A DNA stretch of 11,113 nt from Armatimonadota bacterium (GCA_012961305.1 DTZQ01000710.1:1-11113), one strand, 5' to 3'. Counted from the stretch's first letter, positions 1 through 7,495 are shown. Numbers and translations are program-made. Notes: generated by a model from the letters alone, not told the origin.

Positions 1-1142
1 AACTGGTGGAACTGGCCCCGGACGCTTCCACCCTGCGGCTGTACGTTTCCCCGCTATGCGCTTTGGACGGTTGGGCCTATCCCGAGGAGGTGGCCCGGGA
101 AATCCATTCTGAAGAGGGCCTACCTATGCCCCATGCCGGTTTTCAGGCTTTGAACTTGGAATGGGTGGACCCGGATACTTTCTTGGAAATAGTGGACTGG
201 GCCCACATTTGGCTGGCGGACGCGACTGTGTACCTGCTGCAGAACAAGGAATGGGATTTGTACTTCATGCACGCCCACTGCCCTGACCATGCCTACCATT
301 CTTTCTCCACCCAAATGGACCCCCTCACCGCCAGGGATGAGGAACAGGCACGGTTCTACCAAAACATAGAACTGCGCTTCTACCAGAGCCTCGACCGCCT
401 GATTGACCGCATCGCCGCCTGCGCGGACGAAAATACCATCATCATCCTGGTCTCCGACCACGGAGCGAAGGCCACGACCCATCGCTTCCAGGTAGCCAGG
501 GTGTTGGAGGAGGCGGGCCTGCTAATTTACGGGGAGGCCGAGGAGGGCTTGCCCCGGCCCATAGACTGGTCGCGCACCAAAGCAGTTCCCCAGCGGTCCT
601 GCTACATCTACATCAACCTCAAGGGCCGAGACCCCGACGGCATTGTGGAGCCAGAGGACTACGAAAAGGTACAGGAGGAAATTATCACTGCCCTGTACAA
701 CTACACTGACCCGGAGACGGGAAAGAAACCCATTGCCCTGGCCCTGAAGAACGAAGATGCGCGGATTATCGGACTGTACGGAGACCGTATCGGGGACGTG
801 GTGTACGCCATCACCGGCGACTTCGGCGGACAGCACGGGCCGCACCTGCCCACAGAGCGGTTCGGCCTGGGGGATTTGCGGGGACTGTTCGTTATGGCCG
901 GCCCGGGAGTGAGGAAGAACTTTGTCCTGCAGCGCACGGTCCACCTGGAGGACGTAGTGCCAACGGTGTGCTATCTGGCCGAACTGCCCGTGCCTGCGCA
1001 GGCGGAAGGGGCGATTCTCTACCAGGCCCTGGAGGACCCCGACCTGAAGTTACACGAACTCCAACGGCTGCGCCGAAACTACCAACGGCTGCAGAGCGCA
1101 TTTGAAAAGGAACAGGCGCTGGCCCATACCTACAATGAGTAG
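1..1142 (+). CDS. Alkaline-phosphatase-superfamily phosphodiesterase (type I phosphodiesterase/nucleotide pyrophosphatase-like), 5'-truncated
   Basis: The reading frame is open to the window edge, so the N-terminus is missing. The GTG at base 6 is probably not the start. Numbering from that codon, about 378 residues are visible. Metal-site motifs of the alkaline phosphatase superfamily are present: D94 and H98 in CPDHAYH, the S-D-H-G motif at D151/H152, and a late GGQHGP motif with H277 followed by a glycine-rich stretch and VMAGPGV (296-302). The family's nucleophile (Thr/Ser with its metal-binding Asp) sits nearer the N-terminus and must be in the missing part. The family hydrolyses phosphodiester or phosphomonoester bonds using two zinc ions; the substrate cannot be told here. 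The tail (about 345-378) is charged and helical. The gene ends in TAG at 1140-1142, 134 bp before a membrane-protein gene on the same strand. A phosphoglycerate-mutase-like or sulfatase-like member of the same superfamily is the main alternative. Confidence 0.85.
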   Translation, partial: LVELAPDASTLRLYVSPLCALDGWAYPEEVAREIHSEEGLPMPHAGFQALNLEWVDPDTFLEIVDWAHIWLADATVYLLQNKEWDLYFMHAHCPDHAYHSFSTQMDPLTARDEEQARFYQNIELRFYQSLDRLIDRIAACADENTIIILVSDHGAKATTHRFQVARVLEEAGLLIYGEAEEGLPRPIDWSRTKAVPQRSCYIYINLKGRDPDGIVEPEDYEKVQEEIITALYNYTDPETGKKPIALALKNEDARIIGLYGDRIGDVVYAITGDFGGQHGPHLPTERFGLGDLRGLFVMAGPGVRKNFVLQRTVHLEDVVPTVCYLAELPVPAQAEGAILYQALEDPDLKLHELQRLRRNYQRLQSAFEKEQALAHTYNE

Positions 1143-1175
1143 GGGATAACTTGTTTGCCGGGTCCGGAAGGCACT

Positions 1176-1201
1176 GCAGAGACGCAGAGGACGCTGAGGA
1201 A
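1176..1201 (+). repeat. Purine-rich tandem repeat, three units of 8-9 bp
   Basis: Three imperfect units follow each other: GCAGAGAC (1176-1183), GCAGAGGAC (1184-1192) and GCTGAGGAA (1193-1201). Intergenic repeats of this general look (CGCAGAGGA-type 9-mers) are, as I recall, scattered through intergenic DNA of many environmental bacteria, but I cannot verify a family here. It lies directly before a strong hairpin and is not coding in any convincing frame. Confidence 0.6.
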
Positions 1202-1211
1202 ATGGGAAAAC

Positions 1212-1251
1212 GGGGCAATTAGGCAATGGGGCCTGGTTGCCTAATTGCCCC
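1212..1251. repeat. Perfect 15-bp inverted repeat (stable hairpin)
   Basis: The left arm GGGGCAATTAGGCAA (1212-1226) is the exact reverse complement of TTGCCTAATTGCCCC (1237-1251), with a 10-base loop (1227-1236). The motif GGCAAT appears twice in the left arm and its start (1214-1219 and 1222-1227), so each arm carries repeated half-sites. There is no T-run after the right arm, so it does not look like a classical intrinsic terminator. It could be an mRNA-stabilising or processing hairpin, a dimeric operator, or the palindromic core of a repeated element. Confidence 0.85.
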
Positions 1252-1276
1252 TGCACTTTGGGGATAAACAAATACG

Positions 1277-3226
1277 ATGTACCGACCCAGCGGAGCCACC
1301 AGGCCAAGGGACGAACCGGAGCGTCCCCTGACGCTGCGGGCCGTTGTTTTGGGCCTGCTGGTTGTGGTGGGGTTCACTGTGGCCGGCTGTTTTTCGGTCT
1401 TCTTGCGCTACGAAATCATTGGCACCGGCTACCTGCCCCGGGGGGCGGTAACTGTTCTGTTGGCCCTGATTTTTGCCAACGCCGGAGTGCGCTGGCTGGC
1501 CCGCCGGTTCCGCTTGACGCGGACGGAACTGCTGCTCATCTTCTGCATGTTGCTGGCCATGGCCGCCATTCCGGGGCAGGAATACGCCCAGCATGTCTAT
1601 CTGGACATCGCCGGCCTGGTCTACTACGCCGATGGCACTATCGCCCCGCCGCGCCTCTACATGCAACACGTTCCCCCCTGGCTGGTGCCCGATACGGACC
1701 GTGAGGCGCCGGTCATCAAGCGATTTTTCGAGGGCCTGCGGGAAGGTGACCCGGTGCCCTACCGCGGCTGGCTGGTGCCCTTGGTGATTTGGACGCCCTA
1801 CTACCTGGCGCTCTACTGGACGATTGTCTGCCTCGCTGCCCTGCTGGCCCGGCACTGGGAGGAGCGGGAGAAACTCCTTTATCCCCTCATGCAGGTGCCC
1901 CGGGACCTGGTGGAAACCGAGGGCGAGCGCATGTCCCCGCTGCTGAAGAACAAGTTGATGTGGGGCTGTTTTGCCTTCAGTTGCCTGCTGTACATCTTGC
2001 GCGGACTGCACAGTTACTATCCTGCCGTGCCGGACATCAACCTGCAGCGGACGACGGAACAGTTGTTCCCCAGCGGCCCGGCGGCGGTGGCCTTTAACCG
2101 ACGGCCTCTACATTTCTACCCGGAAATGGTCGGCATTGCCTACCTGCTGACCGCCGAGGTGGGGTTCAGTCTGTGGTTTTTTTATTTCCTGCGCCTCATC
2201 GAAACCTACATCCGAGCGATGTTCAGTCTAACTCCGACCGACGCTCCTTTTTTTCAGTTCCAAACGGCAGGGGGCTACATCGTGCTGGCCTTGGCGGTGC
2301 TCTACACCGCCCGGGCCCACTTGGCCGATTTGCTGTGGGCCACTTTCACCCGCCGCCGGGTAAAGGAGGGCAACAATCCTCTGGCCTACCGCACCGCAGT
2401 ATTGGGTTTCCTGGGCGGGTTGATATTCATCTGGGTCTGGTGCCACAGCATCGGCATCAGCCTGACCTGGGCAGTGGTGATGTTTCTGCTGTTCCCGCTG
2501 GTGACCCTGGTCGTCGCCCGGGTGGTGTGCGAGGCGGGGATGTTCATCTACTCCTCCCCCTTTCGGCTCAACGAATTGCTGTTCGAGGTTATCGGCACGC
2601 CGACCCTCGGGCCGCGCAACGTGACTTTGATGACCGCGGTAAGTTGGATTCAAATCCGCAGCACCGCCACCCAATCCCTGCCCTACCAGTTGGAGGCTTT
2701 CAAACTGGCGGCGGAAACGAACCTTAAACGGCGGCAATTGACCTGGGCCATGTTGGCGGCAATTGTGGCTGCGGTTTTGACCTGCCATGTTACTTCCCTC
2801 TACGTGGTGTACCATGCCGGCCTGGGCAAACTCTCCTGGTGGGCCAGCGGAGCCGCCCGCCACACGGTGCGCAAGTTGGTAGGCTACTTGGAAAATCCCA
2901 CGGAGATGACCGGCGAGGACTGGTTTGCTTTGGGGCTGGGTGGGGCCCTTACCCTGTTCTTAGTGTTCATGCGGCTGCGGTTCATCTGGTGGCCTCTGAC
3001 ACCGCTGGGTTTTGTGGCCTGGTATGGCTGGCCCATTGACCGCTATGCCCTCTCTATTTTCCTGGGCTGGCTGATTAAGGTGCTGGTACTGCGCTTCGGC
3101 GGCTTCCGCGTTTTCCAACGTCTCCGCCCAGGCGCCTTTGGCCTCATCTTGGGCATTTGCTTTATCCTCACCTTTTGGATGGTCTTTCACTTTTTCGTCC
3201 CCGGTCCGCCGTTGATTATCGAGTGA
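1277..3226 (+). CDS. DUF6785/DUF6784-type polytopic membrane protein
   Basis: This 649-residue protein has many hydrophobic segments: about 22-42, 54-73, 83-98, 165-191, 228-244, 283-306, 331-345, 373-390, 394-415, 489-512, 550-566, 588-606 and 620-641. I recognise the overall pattern of the DUF6785 family. A short charged N-terminus leads into TM1, and an amphipathic stretch with WEEREKL and PLMQVPRDLVE (194-213) follows the fourth hydrophobic segment. VVARVVCEAGMF (412-423) comes mid-protein. The C-terminal part, with RFIWWPLTPLGF (568-579) and LIKVLVLRFGGFRVFQR (599-615), looks like DUF6784. The family has no established biochemical role that I know of. Its architecture is transporter-like, and a resemblance to oligopeptide-transporter proteins is only an impression. 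ATG 1277 is chosen because it precedes TM1; no strong Shine-Dalgarno is seen, only GGGG at 1260-1263. It probably belonged to an operon with the upstream phosphodiesterase. Confidence 0.82.
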   Translation: MYRPSGATRPRDEPERPLTLRAVVLGLLVVVGFTVAGCFSVFLRYEIIGTGYLPRGAVTVLLALIFANAGVRWLARRFRLTRTELLLIFCMLLAMAAIPGQEYAQHVYLDIAGLVYYADGTIAPPRLYMQHVPPWLVPDTDREAPVIKRFFEGLREGDPVPYRGWLVPLVIWTPYYLALYWTIVCLAALLARHWEEREKLLYPLMQVPRDLVETEGERMSPLLKNKLMWGCFAFSCLLYILRGLHSYYPAVPDINLQRTTEQLFPSGPAAVAFNRRPLHFYPEMVGIAYLLTAEVGFSLWFFYFLRLIETYIRAMFSLTPTDAPFFQFQTAGGYIVLALAVLYTARAHLADLLWATFTRRRVKEGNNPLAYRTAVLGFLGGLIFIWVWCHSIGISLTWAVVMFLLFPLVTLVVARVVCEAGMFIYSSPFRLNELLFEVIGTPTLGPRNVTLMTAVSWIQIRSTATQSLPYQLEAFKLAAETNLKRRQLTWAMLAAIVAAVLTCHVTSLYVVYHAGLGKLSWWASGAARHTVRKLVGYLENPTEMTGEDWFALGLGGALTLFLVFMRLRFIWWPLTPLGFVAWYGWPIDRYALSIFLGWLIKVLVLRFGGFRVFQRLRPGAFGLILGICFILTFWMVFHFFVPGPPLIIE

Positions 3227-3241
3227 GGGCCTGTCCGCGCT

Positions 3242-3270
3242 TTGTCAATTCCGCTCAGGTGGGATAAAAT
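3242..3270 (+). promoter_or_regulatory. Predicted sigma70-type promoter for the hydrolase gene
   Basis: TTGTCA (3242-3247) and TAAAAT (3265-3270) each match the sigma70 consensus at five of six positions and are separated by the optimal 17 bp. Transcription would begin around 3277, giving a leader of about 75 bases before the hydrolase ATG at 3352. A 7-bp inverted repeat, TGTCCGC (3232-3238) and GCGGACA (3285-3291), flanks the promoter and could be coincidental or a regulatory site. It lies in the 125-bp gap after the membrane-protein gene. Confidence 0.5.
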
Positions 3271-3274
3271 CAGG

Positions 3275-3355
3275 ATGCAGGATGGCGGACAATCAACTAA
3301 CACCCATGATGAAAAGCCTGTGGCAATGGTGGAGGGGAGAAACGTTCACCAATGA
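3275..3355 (+). other. Possible 26-codon leader ORF overlapping the hydrolase start (ATGA)
   Basis: An ATG at 3275 opens a 26-codon frame whose TGA (3353-3355) overlaps the hydrolase ATG (3352-3354) in an ATGA arrangement typical of translational coupling. It begins almost at the predicted transcription start, has no convincing ribosome binding site and has a polar, featureless product. It may be chance. It is listed because of the exact overlap. Confidence 0.18.
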
Positions 3356-5421
3356 GTGTCAAACGTTGTTCACTATTCACCCTCTGTAGCCTGGTGTTGC
3401 TTCAGGCAGGGGCATTACCAAAGGAGGAAAAAGTGGCAATTTTCGACCAGTCCGCTCCGGTTAAGGATGGGCGGATTACGACCCTGCGGCACGAGAAGCA
3501 GACGTATTCCTTCCCAACCTACCGGACGAAGGAGGAATGGCTGGCCCGGGCGAAAGAACTGCGCCAGCACATTCTGGTCAGCACGGGGCTCTGGCCGTTG
3601 CCGGAGAAAACCCCGCTGAATGCTCACCTCTTTGGCCGTGTAGAGCGGGAGGGCTACACGGTGGAAAAGGTCTATTTCGAGAGTTACCCCGGCTTTTTCG
3701 TGACCGGCAATCTCTACCGCCCCCGCGGGAAACCAGGCCCCTTCCCCGGCCTCCTCAGTCCCCATGGGCACTGGAGGGACGGACGGCTGCACAACGACGA
3801 ACGGGGTTCGGTCCCCGGACGCTGCATTAACTTCGCCCGGCAGGGTTATGTGGTTTTCTCCTACGACATGGTCGGCTACAACGACAGCCGCCAAATCGGC
3901 CACCACTACGGCGGGCCAGGGGAGAACTTGTGGGGTTTGAGTCTGATGGGACTGCAACTGTGGAACAGCATCCGGGCGGTGGATTTCCTCTGCTCCCTGC
4001 CGGATGTGGACGCAGAGCGCATTGCTTGTACTGGGGCCTCCGGCGGGGGCACGCAGACGTTCATGCTCATGGCCGTGGACGAGCGGGTGCGGGTGGCGGC
4101 TCCGGTCAACATGATTTCGGCCCACTTTCAGGGCGGCTGTCTGTGCGAAAACGCTCCCAATCTGCGGGTGCACACCTTCAACGTTGAAATCGCTGCCCTA
4201 ATGGCCCCCCGCCCGCTCCTGTTGGTATCCTGCACGGGCGACTGGACGAAAAACACCCCTCGGGTGGAGTTCCCGGCCATTCAGAGCATCTATCGCCTCT
4301 TTGACGCCGAGGACAAAGTCCACTGGGTACAGTTCGCGGCGGAACACAACTACAACCGCGACAGTCGGGAAGCGGTTTACGCCTGGTTTGGCCGCTGGCT
4401 GTTGGGCATCACGGATGCCACTCGCCTGCGGGAGCAGCCGTTTGAGGTGGAAAAGAGGGAAGACCTGCTGGTGTTCGCTGACCGGGACCTGCCGGAGGAG
4501 GCCTTGGATGCGGAAGGGTTGACCCGTTCACGTATTGCCGCCGCGAAACAACAGTTGGCGGCCCTCAAGCCGCGAGATGTGGCGGGCCTGAACCGCTTTC
4601 GGGAGGTGATGGAACCGGCTTTGCGGCACACCTTGGGCGCGGCCTGGCCCTGTCCGGAGGCCTTGGTGGTGGAAACCAGGGGCCGCCTGGAACGGCCCGC
4701 TTTCGCGGTCGAACGGCTGCAGTTGGGGCGAAGGAACCAGGGGGATGCCATCCCGGCCCTGCTGTACTTTCCCTCGGAGCACCCGGCTCCCACGGCGGGG
4801 GTGTTAGTGGTACATCCCCAGGGCAAGGCTGCGCTGGCGGACCTGGCCCGAGGTCTACCGGGCCCGCTGGTACAGCGGCTGCTGCAGCAGGGCTGGATGG
4901 TGCTGACCATAGATTGTTTCCTGACGGGCGAGTATCTCAACCTGCCCCCGGAGGCCAGACGCGACTCCAAGGCCAAGTTCTTCACCACCTACAACCTCAC
5001 CGACACCGCCCTGCGGGTGCAGGACATCCTCACCAGCCTGGCCTACCTGCGGAGCCGGAAAGACACGGCAACGGTGTACCTCGTGGGGTTAGAGGAAGCC
5101 GGGCTGTGGTGCCTGTTAGCGCGAGGTTTGGCCCCAGAGGTGGCGCGGACGGTGGTGGACGGGGCTGCCTTCGACACCACCAACGACGACCTTTTCCTTC
5201 AGAAACTTTTCGTCCCCGGCCTGCGGCGGGCCGGCGACTTTCGCACCGCGGCCACTCTCACCGCCCCGCAGCCGCTCTTCCTCCACCACACCGAGGGGGT
5301 GTTCCAGACCGACTGGATGGTTGACGTGTACCGGGCCGCAGGCGCAGAAAGCAACCTCAGAATTGAAAGGGGAAAGGCCACCGAGGAGCAAATAGTGAAC
5401 TGGCTGGCAGAGAAAGGGTAA
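3352..5421 (+). CDS. Secreted two-domain alpha/beta-hydrolase, acetyl-xylan-esterase-like
   Basis: This 689-residue protein begins with a signal-peptide-like N-terminus (basic MSVKR, hydrophobic core 7-21), so it is probably exported. Domain 1 (about 100-350) is an alpha/beta-hydrolase. It has the HGHW region (138-141), the nucleophile elbow TGASGGG with S230, a probable acid D297 in CTGDWTK, and a probable catalytic H332 in AAEHNYN. The CLCENAPN stretch (263-270) is typical of planctomycete-type 'acetyl xylan esterase/alpha-beta hydrolase' proteins, as I recall them. Domain 2 (about 435-689) repeats the fold, but the elbow reads VGLEEAG, with E581 where Ser is expected and no obvious His near the end, so it is probably inactive. 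The likely reaction is ester hydrolysis on a polysaccharide or related substrate; a peptidase role is less likely. ATG 3352 follows a purine-rich GGAGGGGAG (3331-3339) at a rather long spacing of 12 bases. A promoter-like sequence lies upstream. Confidence 0.82.
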   Translation: MSVKRCSLFTLCSLVLLQAGALPKEEKVAIFDQSAPVKDGRITTLRHEKQTYSFPTYRTKEEWLARAKELRQHILVSTGLWPLPEKTPLNAHLFGRVEREGYTVEKVYFESYPGFFVTGNLYRPRGKPGPFPGLLSPHGHWRDGRLHNDERGSVPGRCINFARQGYVVFSYDMVGYNDSRQIGHHYGGPGENLWGLSLMGLQLWNSIRAVDFLCSLPDVDAERIACTGASGGGTQTFMLMAVDERVRVAAPVNMISAHFQGGCLCENAPNLRVHTFNVEIAALMAPRPLLLVSCTGDWTKNTPRVEFPAIQSIYRLFDAEDKVHWVQFAAEHNYNRDSREAVYAWFGRWLLGITDATRLREQPFEVEKREDLLVFADRDLPEEALDAEGLTRSRIAAAKQQLAALKPRDVAGLNRFREVMEPALRHTLGAAWPCPEALVVETRGRLERPAFAVERLQLGRRNQGDAIPALLYFPSEHPAPTAGVLVVHPQGKAALADLARGLPGPLVQRLLQQGWMVLTIDCFLTGEYLNLPPEARRDSKAKFFTTYNLTDTALRVQDILTSLAYLRSRKDTATVYLVGLEEAGLWCLLARGLAPEVARTVVDGAAFDTTNDDLFLQKLFVPGLRRAGDFRTAATLTAPQPLFLHHTEGVFQTDWMVDVYRAAGAESNLRIERGKATEEQIVNWLAEKG

Positions 5422-5474
5422 ACTCTCGTATCTTCATCCCGGAGAACGTGAGCAGGGGGGAGAGCCAATTGAGT

Positions 5475-5500
5475 AGGGACAGATGGCTTTCCCGGTCCCT
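5475..5500. terminator. Weak inverted repeat in the convergent gap, possible bidirectional terminator
   Basis: AGGGAC (5475-5480) pairs with GTCCCT (5495-5500) across a 14-base loop, within the 94-bp gap between two convergent genes. The stem is only 6 bp and neither strand has a T-run after it. It is the best candidate in the gap but may be chance; termination here could instead be Rho-dependent. Confidence 0.25.
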
Positions 5501-5515
5501 TGACGATGCTGCCGG

Positions 5516-7474
5516 TCACGAGGTTTCGCTGGGGGGCTGGCTCAAGCCCGCTTCCCCACCTTTTCCTAACCTTTGGAGGGAACGAACGCTCTCTTTGGCT
5601 ACGAACCCGGCCAAAATGACCAGGATGAGGGACAAGGTGGCCAAGGTCCATTGGGGCCCGGCTGGGTTGGTCGTGAACTTGTAACTTTGGAATATCAAGG
5701 CCCCGATGGTGGTGAGGAGCATGAACATCCCCGGCCCCAAGGAGTACAGAGAAGGTCTCCTTACGCCCACTAAGTAACAGGACACCACTAACAGGGCCAG
5801 GGCGGCCATAAGTTGGTTGGCGGAGCCGAAGACCGGCCACACGATTTTGTAGGAATTGGTGGCTCCCAGGAAGGCCGCCGGAATGAGGACCAAGACTCCG
5901 GCCACCCACCGATTGCGCAACAGCGGATGCCAATGGCCGCACAGTTCCACCAGCACGAACCGGGCCAGACGAGTGCAGGTGTCCAGACTGGTCAAGACGA
6001 AGGTCTTCAGCATAATCATACCGAAAAGGGTAGCAGCAGTGAAGCCCACCAGCGGCAGTCCCCTGCCTACCAAACGTCCGTAGCCCCGGGCAAAGGCTAC
6101 CAAGGGCCCTGGGCCGCCCGGCTTTACCAGTTCGGAGAGCACATCGTTCGTCGCGATGCCCATTCCCCCGCTCCAGTACAGCCCCGCCCCCACGGCCAGC
6201 AGGGCCAACACCCCCAGGGCCGACTCCCATAGCATCGCTCCGTAACCGATGAACCGAGCCTCCGTCTCTTGGTTCAACTGTTTAACCGTGGTGCCGCTGG
6301 AAACCAGGGAGTGAAACCCCGAAACCGCTCCACAGGCCGTTATCACAAACAGCATCGGCCAGAGCAGAAGCCCCTGTCCCGGCTCGCGGAAACTGGTAAA
6401 AAAGGGGGCCTGCATCGCCTGGCCGGCAGCCAGAACCCCCACATAGCCCAGAAAGAGGCCGATGAACAGTTTGTAGGTGTTGATGTAATCCCGGGGCTGG
6501 AGGAGCAGCCACACGGGAAGGGCCGAGGCAAACAGACAGTAGGCCATGAGCATCCAGAACCAGAACATCACCTGGCGGTTTTCCTCCTGAGCCACAGCCT
6601 TTTGATAGGCCTCCGGGAGGGCCCAATTCTCTTCAATGCTCCTTATCAGCACGCTGGCCGAGGGCCCCTCCTCCCGGAAAGGAAGGCTCTCCACCTGACG
6701 GCGGATGGTGTCCAAGGGATACCTCTCTGCCAAAGCCTGCGCTTCCCTGGAGGAAATCCCCCTCTCCTCCAGCGCCTGTACGGCCTGGGCCAGGGCCTGC
6801 CGGCCCGCGGTCAACTCGGGCCGCAATACTTCGCTGGGCAGCCAAAGGGGATGCAGATAGCCCAGATAAATTGCCCCAAACATCATTAGCACGGCAATGG
6901 GAGTGCTGACGGCCAGACTTACTCCCCGCACATAGGCCAACCAGCCGAAGAAAATGGCGATTAGGATGAGGGAGAAAGTAGGCACTACCACTTCCGGCTG
7001 CTTAATCAAGGTCTTAGCCGCCACTACCCCAAAGACCGCGATGACCAAAATGAGGGCCAACAACAGGAAAAGGGAGAAAACCGTACGGGCCGTCCGGCCC
7101 ATGACCCGTTCCGAAAGTTCCCCAATGGAAACGCCCCGGTTGCGGGCCGAAACCATTAAGGTCAGATAGTCGTGGAGGCCCCCAATGAACATCCCCCCTA
7201 AAATGACCCAGGCCAGCACCGCTCCCCAACCCCAGGCGGCTACGGCCAGTATCGGGCCCACGATGGGCCCAGCCCCGGCGATGGAGGAAAAATGGTGACC
7301 AAACAGGAGTATCTTCTTCGCCGGGTAGAAATCCACCCCGTCGTATTGGGCATGGGCAGGCGTTTCGCGCGCCGGGTCCGGCTGGACAAGGTGCTTCTCA
7401 ATGAACCCTCCATACCATCGGTATCCGCAGTAGAGCACCAGTAAAGTTACTAACGCAATAAAAGCCGAATTCAT
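5516..7474 (-). CDS. cstA: CstA-family carbon starvation protein (pyruvate/peptide transporter)
   Basis: This 652-residue polytopic inner-membrane protein carries hallmark CstA sequences: YDGVDFYPAKK (44-54), LFGHHFSSIAGAGPIVGP (57-74), LHDYL (100-104), ALPVWLLLQPRDYINTY (318-334), GFHSLVSSGTTVKQ (386-399) and, near the C-terminus, WPVFGSANQLMAALAL. Both the N-terminal CstA region and the C-terminal 5-TM region are present. E. coli CstA and BtsT/YjiY are somewhat longer (about 700 residues); these transporters take up pyruvate or peptides during carbon limitation. A hydrophilic, helix-prone segment at about 213-300 separates two membrane regions. The start is ATG 7474, fixed by a near-perfect Shine-Dalgarno 7 bases upstream. 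It is the last gene of the minus-strand operon, 21 bp after the glycosidase. Which substrate it carries cannot be read from the sequence. Confidence 0.95.
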   Translation of the reverse strand: MNSAFIALVTLLVLYCGYRWYGGFIEKHLVQPDPARETPAHAQYDGVDFYPAKKILLFGHHFSSIAGAGPIVGPILAVAAWGWGAVLAWVILGGMFIGGLHDYLTLMVSARNRGVSIGELSERVMGRTARTVFSLFLLLALILVIAVFGVVAAKTLIKQPEVVVPTFSLILIAIFFGWLAYVRGVSLAVSTPIAVLMMFGAIYLGYLHPLWLPSEVLRPELTAGRQALAQAVQALEERGISSREAQALAERYPLDTIRRQVESLPFREEGPSASVLIRSIEENWALPEAYQKAVAQEENRQVMFWFWMLMAYCLFASALPVWLLLQPRDYINTYKLFIGLFLGYVGVLAAGQAMQAPFFTSFREPGQGLLLWPMLFVITACGAVSGFHSLVSSGTTVKQLNQETEARFIGYGAMLWESALGVLALLAVGAGLYWSGGMGIATNDVLSELVKPGGPGPLVAFARGYGRLVGRGLPLVGFTAATLFGMIMLKTFVLTSLDTCTRLARFVLVELCGHWHPLLRNRWVAGVLVLIPAAFLGATNSYKIVWPVFGSANQLMAALALLVVSCYLVGVRRPSLYSLGPGMFMLLTTIGALIFQSYKFTTNPAGPQWTLATLSLILVILAGFVAKESVRSLQRLGKGGEAGLSQPPSETS

Positions 7475-7481
7475 CCTTGAG

Positions 7482-7489
7482 CCTCCTCC
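7482..7489 (-). promoter_or_regulatory. Strong ribosome binding site for cstA
   Basis: On the minus strand GGAGGAGG sits 7 bases before the ATG at 7474. It is the strongest Shine-Dalgarno in the window and settles the cstA start. Strong initiation on the last gene of an operon suggests the permease is made at a high or independently set level. Confidence 0.85.
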
Positions 7490-7495
7490 GGGGAT

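Larger units (their letters stand above)
1142..1267. mobile_element. Candidate short non-coding inserted element (MITE/REP-like) between direct repeats
   Basis: The 8-bp sequence GGGGATAA occurs exactly at 1142-1149 and again at 1260-1267, bracketing almost the whole intergenic region. Between the copies lie a purine-rich tandem repeat (1176-1201) and a perfect 15-bp inverted repeat (1212-1251). Removing one copy plus the 110 bp between them would leave a 16-bp spacer between the phosphodiesterase stop and the next ATG, which is typical operon spacing. No terminal inverted repeats are evident at the edges, and an 8-mer match can arise by chance in a region this size, so the insertion reading is an inference. 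Confidence 0.35.

Noticed and set aside
1212..1260. Hairpin at 1212-1251 as a classical Rho-independent terminator
   Set aside because: No T-run follows the stem in the plus direction. In the minus direction no gene needs a terminator here.
1237..1270. TTGCCT (1237) with TAAACA (1265) as a promoter for the DUF6785 gene
   Set aside because: The spacing is 22 bp, too long for a sigma70 promoter, and the -35 lies inside the hairpin arm.
1241..2011. 256-codon minus-strand open frame opposite the DUF6785 gene
   Set aside because: The product is rich in Gln/His/Gly with no recognisable fold. It is the antisense shadow of a clear membrane-protein frame.
3204..3297. GTCCGCC and GTTGATT near the end of the membrane-protein gene matched in reverse complement by GGCGGAC and AATCAAC near 3284-3297
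   Set aside because: The two 7-mers are in swapped order, so they cannot form one continuous hairpin. Treated as coincidence apart from the simple 7-bp repeat noted at the promoter.
5199..6230. Long minus-strand open frame (343 codons) across the convergent gap and the end of cstA
   Set aside because: It overlaps both the hydrolase and cstA in other frames, has a composition rich in Gly/Arg/Pro typical of GC-rich shadow frames, and shows no domain motifs. CstA in the overlapping frame is unmistakable.
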